Shown in pieces: positions 21,402 to 29,208 of a stretch of DNA of 64,000 nucleotides. The stretch is from NCBI RefSeq assembly GCF_022829285.1, contig NZ_JAKSYI010000094.1, forward strand, positions 1 to 64,000, read 5' to 3'. The position numbers and the translations under genes are program-made. Below the pieces are notes generated by a model that worked only from the letters and a program-made list of their open reading frames with translations, did no database searches and was not told where the DNA came from. Position 1 is the first letter of the stretch, and each line of letters starts with the position of its first letter. This DNA is from Methylobacterium sp. J-078 (GTDB taxonomy: Bacteria; Pseudomonadota; Alphaproteobacteria; Rhizobiales; Beijerinckiaceae).

Positions 21402-22661
21402 ATGGCGTCCACGATCGCACCCGGCACATCGGGCTGGCAGGCCGGAGCCTGGGCCCACGTTTCAGTCCTCCGCGTCCTGAGGCGTCTGGCGACCCTGCTC
21501 CTCGTCGCCTTCATCTTCTTCGCCTGCTTCGCCTTCTCGGACACGTCGCCCTACGACATGGTGGCGATCCCCACCATCCTGCTCTGGCTCTGCCTGGGTC
21601 TGCGCCTGCACCGGGGCATGCTGCCGCTGCTCTGGCTCCTGATCCTCTACGTCAGCGCCATCACCGTCGCGCTGCTGCCCTTCATCGACCAGCCGCTGCC
21701 GGTGACCTGGACGATCCAGCTCGCCTACCTGTCGATCACCGGCGTGTTCTTCGCGATGCTGTTTTCCGACGACACGCATGCGCGCATGGAACTGGCGCTC
21801 AAGACCTTCGTGGCGAGCTGCCTCCTGTCGAGCGCCTTCGGCATCGTCGGGTATTTCGGCTTCATCCCGACCGAGGATCTGTTCTACAAGTACGGGCGCG
21901 CCTCCGGCACCTTCCAGGACCCGAACGTCTTCGGCTCGTTCCTGACGCTCGGCGCCCTCTACCTCATGCACGGGCTGCTCCTCGGCACCACCCGCCGGCC
22001 GATCCTCTCCGCCGCCGTGCTCCTGGTGATCGTGGCCGGCATTTTCCTGTCGTTCTCGCGCGGCTCCTGGGGCGGGACCCTCATCGCCATCGCGGTGATG
22101 GTCGGCAGCGTCTACCGCACCACGCGGTCCACGGCCCTGCGCCGGCGCATCGTCACGCTCATGGTCCTGGCGGTCGCGGGATCGGCGCTCGCCATCGTCG
22201 GTCTGATGTCGATCGGCGACACGGCGGAGATGTTCTCCAAGCGCGCGGCGGTCACGCAGGATTACGACACCGGCGAGACCGGCCGTTTCGGCAACCAGAT
22301 GCGCGGCATCGGCATGCTGGTCGACGAGCCCCTCGGGATGGGGCCCTTGCGCTGGCGCCTGATCTTCGCCCTGGAGCCGCACAACAGCTACATCGGTAGC
22401 TTCGCCAATGGCGGCTGGGTCGGGGGCGCCACCTTCATCGGCCTCGTGGTGATGACGAGCATCGTCGGCTTCCGCCTGATGAGCCGGGACACCCCCTTCC
22501 GGCGGCACGCGCAGATCGTCTGGCCGGCCCTGATGATGTTCTTCCTGCAGGCGGCGCAGATCGACATCGAGAAGTGGCGCCACGTCTACATGATGCTGGG
22601 CATGATCTGGGGCCTGGAGGCCGCCCGCCTGCGCTGGCTCGCCGGCCGGGCCCGCACCTGA
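21402..22661 (+). CDS. O-antigen ligase / Wzy-like polytopic membrane protein
   Basis: Predicted 419-aa inner-membrane protein with about ten hydrophobic helices. The periplasmic-loop signature EPHNSYIGSFANGGWVGG (around residue 325) and FSRGSWGGTLIAI fit the Wzy_C/O-antigen ligase family (PF04932). That family joins or polymerises undecaprenyl-linked glycans. It lacks the signatures expected for the SEDS protein FtsW, although it occupies that position, 94 bp after murD on the same strand. ATG at 21402 is used; a GTG at 21390 is possible. The glycan substrate cannot be deduced. Confidence 0.78.
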   Translation: MASTIAPGTSGWQAGAWAHVSVLRVLRRLATLLLVAFIFFACFAFSDTSPYDMVAIPTILLWLCLGLRLHRGMLPLLWLLILYVSAITVALLPFIDQPLPVTWTIQLAYLSITGVFFAMLFSDDTHARMELALKTFVASCLLSSAFGIVGYFGFIPTEDLFYKYGRASGTFQDPNVFGSFLTLGALYLMHGLLLGTTRRPILSAAVLLVIVAGIFLSFSRGSWGGTLIAIAVMVGSVYRTTRSTALRRRIVTLMVLAVAGSALAIVGLMSIGDTAEMFSKRAAVTQDYDTGETGRFGNQMRGIGMLVDEPLGMGPLRWRLIFALEPHNSYIGSFANGGWVGGATFIGLVVMTSIVGFRLMSRDTPFRRHAQIVWPALMMFFLQAAQIDIEKWRHVYMMLGMIWGLEAARLRWLAGRART

Positions 22662-22671
22662 CCGGGATCGT

Positions 22672-23007
22672 TCAGGCGTCCCCGGGCACGCTGTCGGGTT
22701 CCGGCTCCTCCGGCTCGGGATCGGCCGTCCAGGCTGTCGCGAAGGCCGCCAGGTGCCGGGCATCGGCGAAGGCCATCACCGCGACGGCGCGATCCTCCGG
22801 CATCGCCCCGGGATAAGGCGCCAGAAGCACCTTCTCCTGCGAGAACGTGGCGCCCGGGGCATGCTCGGCGAGCCAGGCCTCCACTTCGGGCAGGAGGCGG
22901 CTCGGATCGGCCGGGTCGCGTGCGCGGGAATCCCCGCGCAACACCAGGACGTAGGAGCCCAGCGCCGGATTGCGCTGCTGCACGGCCTTCACGATGTCGA
23001 TGAACAT
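22672..23007 (-). CDS. Unknown 111-aa protein downstream of ndh
   Basis: Not recognised. The soluble-looking protein has alternating hydrophobic segments (residues 1-24, 55-90), no signal peptide or Cys residues, and an acidic Pro/Glu-rich tail. It could adopt a small alpha/beta fold. It lies 21 bp downstream of the NDH-2 gene on the same strand and is probably co-transcribed with it. Coding is supported by the operon position and by filling the gap exactly up to the convergent wzy-like gene. Confidence 0.62.
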   Translation of the reverse strand: MFIDIVKAVQQRNPALGSYVLVLRGDSRARDPADPSRLLPEVEAWLAEHAPGATFSQEKVLLAPYPGAMPEDRAVAVMAFADARHLAAFATAWTADPEPEEPEPDSVPGDA

Positions 23008-23028
23008 GGCGCTCGTGTCCGCTCGTTC

Positions 23029-24360
23029 TCAGTGCAGCTTCACGCGGGACTCGGTGCGCCGGGTCAGTGCCCGGGCGACCGCGTCGAGGGTGGTCTTCAC
23101 CGTCCCGTGCAGGGCCTGCTCGTGCATCTTGTAGAGCGAACGGTACATCATCCGAGCGAAGAGCCCGGCGATGAACATGTTCTTGCCCTTGATGAACCCC
23201 ATCAGGCTGCCCACCGTGGAGTATTCGCCCAAAGAGACCAGCGAGCCGAAATCGCGGTACTTGAAGGCCTTCAACGGCTTGCCGGCCATCTTGTCGGGAA
23301 TGATCTTGATGAGGTGCGAGGCCTGCTGGTGCGCGGCCTGGGCGCGGGGCGGGATCGGCGTATCGGAGCCCTTCTCGACGAGATAGGCGCAGTCGCCCAT
23401 CGCGAAGATGTCCGGGTCGCGGGTGGTCTGCAGGGTCGGGGTCACCACGAGCTGGTTGTTGCGCGTGGTCTCAAGGCCGCCGATCTCGTGCAGGAAGGGG
23501 GGCGCCTTCACGCCGGCCGCCCAGACCACGAGCTCGGAGGGAATGAAGCCGCCATCGGCGAGCTGGACGCCTTCGGGCCGGACCTCCGTGACCCGCGCGC
23601 CGGTGCGGACCTCGACGCCGATCTTGTCGAGCAGCACCATGACGTCGCGGGACATCCGCTCCGGTACCGCCGGCAGGATGCGGCTCGCCGCCTCCACCAG
23701 GGTGATCTTGAGGTCCTTGGCCGGGTCGATCCGGTCGAGGCCGGTGGCCGCCACGTGGCGGGTGGTGCGGTGGAGTTCGGCGGCGAGCTCGGTGCCGGTC
23801 GCCCCGGCGCCGATGACCGTGACGTGGAGCTGGCCCGGGCGCACCGGTCCCGGCTGGGTGTGGGCGCGCAGCATGCCGTTCACGAGGCGCTGGTGGAAGC
23901 GCACCGCCTGCCCCTGGGTGTCGAGGGCGATGGCGTTCTCCTTCACGCCGGGCGTGCCGAAATCGTTGGTGGTCGAACCCACCGCCATCACCAGGGTGTC
24001 GTAGGTGATCTCGCGCACCGGTGTGACCTCGCGGCCCTCGGTGTCGTGGCTGGCCGCGAGGTTGATCACGCGCTTGGTCCGGTCGAGTCCGGTCATCTCG
24101 CCGATGCGGTAGCGGAAATGGTGCCGGTGGGCGTGGTGCAGGTAGTCGACCGCGTGATGGCCGACATCGAGGCTGCCGGCGGCGACCTCGTGCAGCAGCG
24201 GCTTCCAGATGTGGGTCCGGGCCCGGTCGACCAGGGTGACGTGGGCCTTGTGCGTGCGCCCGAGCGAGTCCCCCAGTTTCGTGGCGAGCTGCAGGCCCGC
24301 CGCGCCGCCGCCGACGACCACGATGCGGTGAAGGTTGTCCTCGGTTTCGCCCGGTACCAT
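23029..24360 (-). CDS. ndh: Type II NADH:quinone oxidoreductase (NDH-2)
   Basis: Single-subunit, non-proton-pumping membrane-associated flavoprotein of 443 aa that passes electrons from NADH to the quinone pool. The FAD site IVVVGGGAAGLQLATKL is near the N-terminus; the NADH-binding Rossmann site VTVIGAGATGTELAAEL is in the middle. FAMGDCAYL, AAHQQASHL and a C-terminal amphipathic region for membrane attachment follow. ATG at 24360 is favoured, with GAGGA about ten bases upstream; an in-frame GTG at 24408 would add 16 residues. It lies downstream of maiA on the same strand with a 113-bp gap. Confidence 0.9.
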   Translation of the reverse strand: MVPGETEDNLHRIVVVGGGAAGLQLATKLGDSLGRTHKAHVTLVDRARTHIWKPLLHEVAAGSLDVGHHAVDYLHHAHRHHFRYRIGEMTGLDRTKRVINLAASHDTEGREVTPVREITYDTLVMAVGSTTNDFGTPGVKENAIALDTQGQAVRFHQRLVNGMLRAHTQPGPVRPGQLHVTVIGAGATGTELAAELHRTTRHVAATGLDRIDPAKDLKITLVEAASRILPAVPERMSRDVMVLLDKIGVEVRTGARVTEVRPEGVQLADGGFIPSELVVWAAGVKAPPFLHEIGGLETTRNNQLVVTPTLQTTRDPDIFAMGDCAYLVEKGSDTPIPPRAQAAHQQASHLIKIIPDKMAGKPLKAFKYRDFGSLVSLGEYSTVGSLMGFIKGKNMFIAGLFARMMYRSLYKMHEQALHGTVKTTLDAVARALTRRTESRVKLH

Positions 24361-24473
24361 GTCGCTCAGGTCCTCGTGTGCCGCGTTTGCGCGGATGCGT
24401 ACCGCCACGGCGGGCGGCGCATCGTCATCCCAGGGTTCAGCTTAGAAGGATTGCAATCCGACCGCCATTCCTG

Positions 24474-25118
24474 TCACGCCGGTGCGCCCGGCTGGCGCAG
24501 GGGATGCGCCCGGGCGAAGGCGTCCTGCGACAGGCAATCCTCGGCGATCCGGCGCACCGTCGGGAACGGGGCGGTGTCGACGCCGAAGATGCCGGTGCCG
24601 ACCCAGAGGCTGACGAGGCAGAGGTCGGCGTGGCTGACCGCGTCCCCTTGCGCGTAACGCCCCGTGCCGGGCTCCTGGGTGAGGCGGGTCTCCAGGGTCT
24701 TCAGACCGGTCGCCATCCAGTGGCGCACGAAGCCGAGCATGCGCTCGCGCGGCAGGTCGTAGGTCTCCATCAGGAAGTTGCGCACCCGCGGCACGTAGAG
24801 CGGATGGGTGTCGCAGGCCACGACCTGGGCGAGCGACCGGGCGCGGGCGCGCTCGCGGGGCGCGCTCGGCAGGAGCGGCGTGGCCGGGTGGATGTCCTCG
24901 AGGTAGTCGAGAATCGCGAGCGACTGGATCAGGGGTGGGCCGTCGCCGTCGAAGAAGGCCGGCACCGCGCCCTGCGGATTGATCGCCAGGAAGTCCGGCT
25001 TCAACTGCTCGCCGGCATCGAGGTCGAGGAAGACCTCCTCGTAGGCGATGCCCTTCAGGTTGAGGGCGACCCGGACCCGGAAGGCGGCGGCCGAGCGCCA
25101 ATTGCCGTACATCTTCAT
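24474..25118 (-). CDS. maiA: Maleylacetoacetate isomerase / zeta-class glutathione S-transferase
   Basis: 214-aa GST-fold enzyme. The N-terminal thioredoxin-like domain has the WRSAAAFRVRVALNLKGI motif that replaces the eukaryotic SSCS site in bacterial zeta-class enzymes, then the cis-Pro segment INPQGAVPAF and SLAILDYLEDIHP. The C-terminal helical domain contains DTHPLYVPRVRNFL and DLCLVS. The expected reaction is glutathione-dependent isomerisation of maleylacetoacetate to fumarylacetoacetate in tyrosine catabolism. No homogentisate genes are nearby, so another isomerisation is possible. ATG at 25118 has AGAGGA upstream; the open frame beyond is not family-like. Confidence 0.85.
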   Translation of the reverse strand: MKMYGNWRSAAAFRVRVALNLKGIAYEEVFLDLDAGEQLKPDFLAINPQGAVPAFFDGDGPPLIQSLAILDYLEDIHPATPLLPSAPRERARARSLAQVVACDTHPLYVPRVRNFLMETYDLPRERMLGFVRHWMATGLKTLETRLTQEPGTGRYAQGDAVSHADLCLVSLWVGTGIFGVDTAPFPTVRRIAEDCLSQDAFARAHPLRQPGAPA

Positions 25119-25234
25119 GCGCGCGACGTTTCCTCTTCGCGGACTGGGGTCCGTCTTTCGTCGCCCAGACCACACCCGACATCGTGCCCGCCCGCAAGCC
25201 CGTTCTGCGGGCGCAGGCGCGCGAGGCCCATGAT

Positions 25235-25263
25235 TTGGCAGCGCCGTGATCATCGCGCATAGG
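25235..25263 (+). promoter_or_regulatory. Candidate promoter for dgcN-dgcA
   Basis: TTGGCA (25235-25240) and CATAGG (25258-25263) are exactly 17 bases apart, about 40 bases before dgcN, in the spacer divergent from maiA. Five of six -35 bases match consensus. Confidence 0.45.
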
Positions 25264-25302
25264 AGAACACGAGGTGTCGAGCCTCGGCCGGTGATTGACG
25301 CG

Positions 25303-26334
25303 ATGCAGATCGAAACGCCCTACCTGATGTTCCTCGGCGACGTGCCGGACCGGTTGGCCGCCAAGACCGCCTACGGCATCAAGGACTGGCGCCCCGAGTG
25401 GTGCGTCGGCCAGTTGCGGCTGCCGGGCTGCGCCGCCGATCTCGGCATTCCGGACCTCGACCTGACCGAGGCCGTCGCGAAGGGCTGCCGCACGATGGTG
25501 ATCGGGGTCGCCAATGCCGGCGGCGTCCTGCCCGAGCACTGGATCGCCCAGGTCGTGGCGGCCCTGGATGCCGGCCTCGACATCGCCAGCGGGCTGCATG
25601 CGCGCCTTGGGGCGGTCCCGGCCATCGCCGAGGCCGCCGAGCGCAACGGCCGCCAACTGCACGACGTGCGCCACACCGCGGAGACGTTCGCCACCGGCAA
25701 GGGCACGAAGCGGCCCGGCCGCCGCCTGCTCAGCGTCGGCACAGACTGCTCCGTCGGCAAGAAGTACACCGTGCTCGCCCTCGAGAAGGGCATGCGTGAG
25801 CGCGGTCTCGACGCGGATTTCCGCGCCACCGGCCAGACCGGCGTCTTCATCTCGGGACGCGGCGTCGCCATCGACGCGGTGGTGGCCGACTTCATCTCCG
25901 GTGCCGTCGAGTGGATCGCGCCCGCCGCGGCCCCCGATCACTGGGACCTTCTGGAGGGCCAGGGTTCGCTGTTCCACCCCTCCTTCGCCGGGGTCAGTCT
26001 CGGGCTGCTGCACGGGGCGCAGGCCGACGCCTTCGTGGTCTGCCACGAGCCGACCCGCACGACGATGCGCGGCGTCCAGCATCCGCTTCCCACGATCCAA
26101 GAGGTCATCGACCTCACGATCCAGCTCGGGAGCCTGACCAATCCGGACATCCGTCCGGTGGGCATCGCCGTCAACACACAGGACCTGGAGGAGGGGGCAG
26201 CACGGGCGCTGCTGGCCGACCTCGCCCGGGCGCACGACCTGCCCGCCACCGACCCGGTGCGTTTCGGCGTCGAGAGCATCGTCGACCGGATCGTCGCCGA
26301 GTTTCCGCCCGCCGTGACGGGGGCGAGCGCGTGA
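25303..26334 (+). CDS. dgcN: DUF1611-family protein, D-glutamate N-acetyltransferase DgcN
   Basis: 343-aa cytoplasmic protein of the DUF1611 family. An N-terminal Rossmann-like domain (YLMFLGDVPDRLAAKTAYGI onward) precedes a P-loop-like C-terminal domain with SVGTDCSVGKKYTVLALEKGM, TGQTGVFISGRG and EGQGSLFHPSF. In the described DgcN-DgcA pathway, DgcN acetylates D-glutamate and DgcA racemises N-acetyl-D-glutamate to the L form, feeding D-amino acids into central metabolism. Assignment depends on the overlap with dgcA (GTGA) and family knowledge. ATG at 25303 gives the usual MQIETPYLMFLG N-terminus; a GTG at 25291 is an alternative. Confidence 0.82.
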   Translation: MQIETPYLMFLGDVPDRLAAKTAYGIKDWRPEWCVGQLRLPGCAADLGIPDLDLTEAVAKGCRTMVIGVANAGGVLPEHWIAQVVAALDAGLDIASGLHARLGAVPAIAEAAERNGRQLHDVRHTAETFATGKGTKRPGRRLLSVGTDCSVGKKYTVLALEKGMRERGLDADFRATGQTGVFISGRGVAIDAVVADFISGAVEWIAPAAAPDHWDLLEGQGSLFHPSFAGVSLGLLHGAQADAFVVCHEPTRTTMRGVQHPLPTIQEVIDLTIQLGSLTNPDIRPVGIAVNTQDLEEGAARALLADLARAHDLPATDPVRFGVESIVDRIVAEFPPAVTGASA

Positions 26335-27317
26335 GCCGGCGCCTCGACGTCGCGGTCGAGCGCTTCCCCATCGCGGGGGCGTTCACCATCGCGCGGGGCA
26401 GCCGCACCGAGGCGGTGGTGGTGGTCGCCACCATCACCGATGCCGAGGGTCGGGTCGGGCGCGGCGAGTGCGTGCCCTATGCCCGCTACGGTGAGACCGT
26501 TGAGAGCGTCTCCGACTTGATCCGGGCACGTGCCGGTGACATCGCCGACGGGGCGAGCCGGGCCGATCTGCAGGCTGGCATGAAGCCGGGCGCGGCGCGC
26601 AACGCCCTCGACTGCGCCCTGTTCGACCTGGAGGCCAAGCAACTCGGGTGCCCGGCCTACACGATCGCGGGTCTGTCGGCGCCGCAGGTCGCCACCACCG
26701 CCTACACGCTGAGCCTCGGCGACCCGGCGGGCATGGAGGCGGCGGCACGCAAGGCCGCGCACCGACCGCTGCTGAAGGTGAAGCTCGGTGGTGCCGGTGA
26801 CCCGGAACGGATCGCCGCCGTGCGGCGCGGCGCACCGGATGCACGCCTCATCGTGGACGCCAACGAGGCCTGGCGCCCGGACACGATCGAGGCCAATCTC
26901 GCGGCCTGTGTGGCCGCCGACGTCCGCCTGATCGAGCAGCCCCTGCCGGCGGACGCGGACGGCCTGCTCGCCGAGATCGCCCGGCCGATCCCGATCTGTG
27001 CCGACGAGAGCCTGCACGACCGCGCCGGTCTCGACGCCCTCAGCCGACGCTACGACGCCATCAACATCAAGCTCGACAAGGCCGGCGGCCTGACCGAGGC
27101 GGTGATGCTGGCCCACGAGGCCCGGGCGCGGGGCTTCTCGCTGATGATCGGCTGCATGGTCGGGACCTCCCTCGCCATGGCGCCCGCGATGCTGCTGGCG
27201 CACCACGCCGACTACGTCGACCTCGACGGTCCGCTGCTGCTGGCCCGGGACCGCGACCCGGCGTTGCGCTTCGAGGGGAGCCTGATCCACCCGCCCGAGC
27301 CCGCGCTCTGGGGGTGA
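26331..27317 (+). CDS. dgcA: Enolase-superfamily racemase/epimerase, N-acetyl-D-Glu racemase DgcA
   Basis: 328-aa enolase-superfamily enzyme of the dipeptide-epimerase/muconate-lactonizing subgroup. The capping domain (1-115) precedes a barrel with catalytic lysine in LLKVKLGG, metal ligands in LIVDANEAW, IEQPLP and CADESLHD, and the second lysine in INIKLDKAGGLTEA. It could be an L-Ala-D/L-Glu epimerase (peptidoglycan peptide recycling). The four-base overlap with dgcN points instead to N-acetyl-glutamate racemisation. The start is GTG at 26331. It converges with the small cydX-like gene five bases away. Confidence 0.83.
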   Translation: MSRRLDVAVERFPIAGAFTIARGSRTEAVVVVATITDAEGRVGRGECVPYARYGETVESVSDLIRARAGDIADGASRADLQAGMKPGAARNALDCALFDLEAKQLGCPAYTIAGLSAPQVATTAYTLSLGDPAGMEAAARKAAHRPLLKVKLGGAGDPERIAAVRRGAPDARLIVDANEAWRPDTIEANLAACVAADVRLIEQPLPADADGLLAEIARPIPICADESLHDRAGLDALSRRYDAINIKLDKAGGLTEAVMLAHEARARGFSLMIGCMVGTSLAMAPAMLLAHHADYVDLDGPLLLARDRDPALRFEGSLIHPPEPALWG

Positions 27318-27321
27318 GCCC

Positions 27322-27426
27322 TCAGCCCTTCACGATGAAGCGCAGCAGGTAGACCAGCGCCGTGAAGGTGAGGAGGCTGACCGCGTAGAAGGCGACGAAC
27401 CAGAGGAGTCTGTTGCCCTTGGGCAT
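27322..27426 (-). CDS. 34-aa single-helix peptide, CydX/DUF2474-like
   Basis: Too short for usual ORF calling. The 34-residue product is a basic N-terminus (MPKGNR), one transmembrane helix (residues 7-28, LLWFVAFYAVSLLTFTALVY) and a basic tail (RFIVKG). That is the layout of CydX/CydH and DUF2474 peptides that stabilise cytochrome bd oxidases. A G-rich Shine-Dalgarno (GAGGGGG) precedes the ATG. It lies 14 bp downstream of cydB on the same strand. Function is inferred from size and position. Confidence 0.7.
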   Translation of the reverse strand: MPKGNRLLWFVAFYAVSLLTFTALVYLLRFIVKG

Positions 27427-27440
27427 GGGCGCCCGCCCCC

Positions 27441-28487
27441 TCAATGCCCGTAGCCCCCGGACCCGATGTCCTCCGCCACCTTCCCCCGGAAGACCCAGTA
27501 GGCATAGGCGGTGTAGGCGAGGGTCAGCGGCATCACCACCGCGTAGCCCACCAGGGCGAATTGCAGCGCGCTAACCGCGTTCGCCGCCTGCCAGATCGTG
27601 AGCCGCGGCGGCACGATGTAGGGAAACAGGCTGATCGCGAGGCCGAGGAAACCGAGCAGGAACAGCGCGATCGTCAGCAGGAACGGCGCGACGTCGCGCC
27701 CGCCGCGGATGCTGCGATAGATGCCGAGGGCCACGAGGGCGGTGACGATGGGCACCGGCGCCACGTAGAGGATGTTCGGCCAGGACACCCAGCGCCACTG
27801 GATGTCCCGGCCGAGGAACGACACCCAAGCGCTCACCGCCGCCATCGACACGACGGTGGCGGCCAGGAACTGCAGGCTCTTGCGCCGTGCCCAGACCGCG
27901 AGCTCGCCCGAGGTCTTCATCACGCACCACGTCGCCCCGAGGAGACCGTAGCCGCAGACGAGGCCGATGCCGGTGAGCACGCTGAAGGGGGTGAGCCAGT
28001 CCAGGGTGCCGCCGGTGAAGCCGCGCCCCTCGATCTGGAAACCCTGCACGAAGGCGCCGAGCACCATCCCCTGCGCGAAGGTCGCCACCAGGGAGCCGTA
28101 GTGGAAGGCGTTGTCCCAGATGAACTGCGAGCGGTCGGCCTTGAACCGGAACTCGAAGGCGACGCCACGGAAGATCAGCGCGATCAGCATGAGGATCAGC
28201 GGCAGGTAGAGCGCCGGCAGCAGGATGGCGTAGGCAACGCTGAAGACCGCGAACAGGCCGCCGCCGCCGAGCACCAGCCAGGTCTCGTTGCCGTCCCAGA
28301 TTGGGGCCACCGAGACCATCATCCGGTCGCGCCAGTTCCCCTTGCGCGCCGCCGTGAACAGGATGCCGACGCCGAGGTCGAACCCGTCGATGACCACGTA
28401 CATGGCGACGGCCACGGCGAGCAGGCCCGCCCAGACCAGGGGGAGCCAGAAGGCGGCGCCCTCGTATTCCATCCCGAAGCCGAACAT
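27441..28487 (-). CDS. cydB: Cytochrome bd-type quinol oxidase subunit II
   Basis: 348-aa polytopic membrane protein with eight to nine helices. The N-terminal half has the CydB hallmarks YVVIDGFDLGVGILF and IWDGNETWLVLGGGGLFAVFSVAYA; LIFRGVAFEFRFKAD is equally typical. CydB pairs with the heme-carrying CydA to form a quinol:oxygen oxidoreductase, bd or cyanide-insensitive CIO type. Strikingly, no cydA lies upstream: the next 360 bp on this strand hold only a small unknown gene. The start ATG at 28487 has GGGAGTGG about ten bases upstream. Confidence 0.93.
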   Translation of the reverse strand: MFGFGMEYEGAAFWLPLVWAGLLAVAVAMYVVIDGFDLGVGILFTAARKGNWRDRMMVSVAPIWDGNETWLVLGGGGLFAVFSVAYAILLPALYLPLILMLIALIFRGVAFEFRFKADRSQFIWDNAFHYGSLVATFAQGMVLGAFVQGFQIEGRGFTGGTLDWLTPFSVLTGIGLVCGYGLLGATWCVMKTSGELAVWARRKSLQFLAATVVSMAAVSAWVSFLGRDIQWRWVSWPNILYVAPVPIVTALVALGIYRSIRGGRDVAPFLLTIALFLLGFLGLAISLFPYIVPPRLTIWQAANAVSALQFALVGYAVVMPLTLAYTAYAYWVFRGKVAEDIGSGGYGH

Positions 28488-28526
28488 CCGCTGGATCCAC
28501 TCCCGTGCCGCGGACGGACTACCGCC

Positions 28527-28853
28527 TCAAGGGATCGAGCGTTCCCCGCGTGCGGTCACTCTAGCCCCATCCCGCCGGGTTTGCGCACCCCGCCAGGGCG
28601 GTTTTCGGTCGCTGTCCGAGAGGGTGTCGCGGGACGACGGCGCCGAGCCGGCGAAGCGCTGGATCACCTCGGCGCCACCCTCGTGCAGAACGTCGGCCCG
28701 TGCCTCCTCGGGCAGCGCCTCCCAGAGTTCGAGGGCGGCGGCCGCGACGTCGACCCTGCCCTGGACGCGGTCGGGCAGGGCCGGACCCTGCCGTTGCAGG
28801 GCCAGCCAGGACAGGATGCCGATGACCAGAGCGGCGCGAAGGAGAAACGACAT
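28527..28853 (-). CDS. Small membrane-anchored conserved-looking unknown protein
   Basis: 108-aa predicted protein. An N-terminal transmembrane helix (MSFLLRAALVIGILSWLAL) precedes a short acidic helical region (residues 25-60) and a DTLSDSDRKPPWRG motif. Such D-T-L-x-x-x-D-x-x-P-x-WRG tails recur in small alphaproteobacterial membrane proteins in my recollection. The last 20 residues are Arg-rich and may be poorly conserved. No clear Shine-Dalgarno. It occupies the site upstream of cydB where cydA is normally found, but has no resemblance to it. Confidence 0.55.
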   Translation of the reverse strand: MSFLLRAALVIGILSWLALQRQGPALPDRVQGRVDVAAAALELWEALPEEARADVLHEGGAEVIQRFAGSAPSSRDTLSDSDRKPPWRGAQTRRDGARVTARGERSIP

Positions 28854-29208
28854 CGGTCGGGGCCCGAGGATCTGGCCCGGACGGGGCCGGGACGACGCGC
28901 GAACGAGCTTTCGGACCGACCGGTAAAGGCTCCCTGACGATCGGGGGATCAGGCCGCCGATCGGTCGCCCCGCCAGCGCACATGGTAAATGCAAGCTTAG
29001 CTCAGATCCCCCGGACACTTCGAACGTTTTGCCCCGAAAAGGACTGTGGTCCGGATCGACGATAGTTACATCCCGGAAAGCATGCGGCGACAATCGGATC
29101 GTCTTGCGAAAGACTCGCTTAAGTCGGCTCTGCGAAGTTGCCTTTCGTCGAGTTTCAGTCGAGCCAAGGGGCGTCGGAGCGGCCTGTCGAGCCACCTCCG
29201 CGCTGTGC
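28854..29208. other. Intergenic region upstream of the DivJ-like kinase
   Basis: 355 bp without a convincing gene, between divergent genes. A plus-strand frame is open from 29029, but its product up to 29200 is Arg/Cys-rich and not kinase-like. TTGCCC at 29029 lacks a partner -10 at the right spacing. The promoter of the kinase was not located. Confidence 0.4.

Noticed and set aside
28289..28530. Remnant of cydA near the cydB start
   Set aside because: No CydA-like residues could be read in any minus-strand frame between 28488 and 28853.
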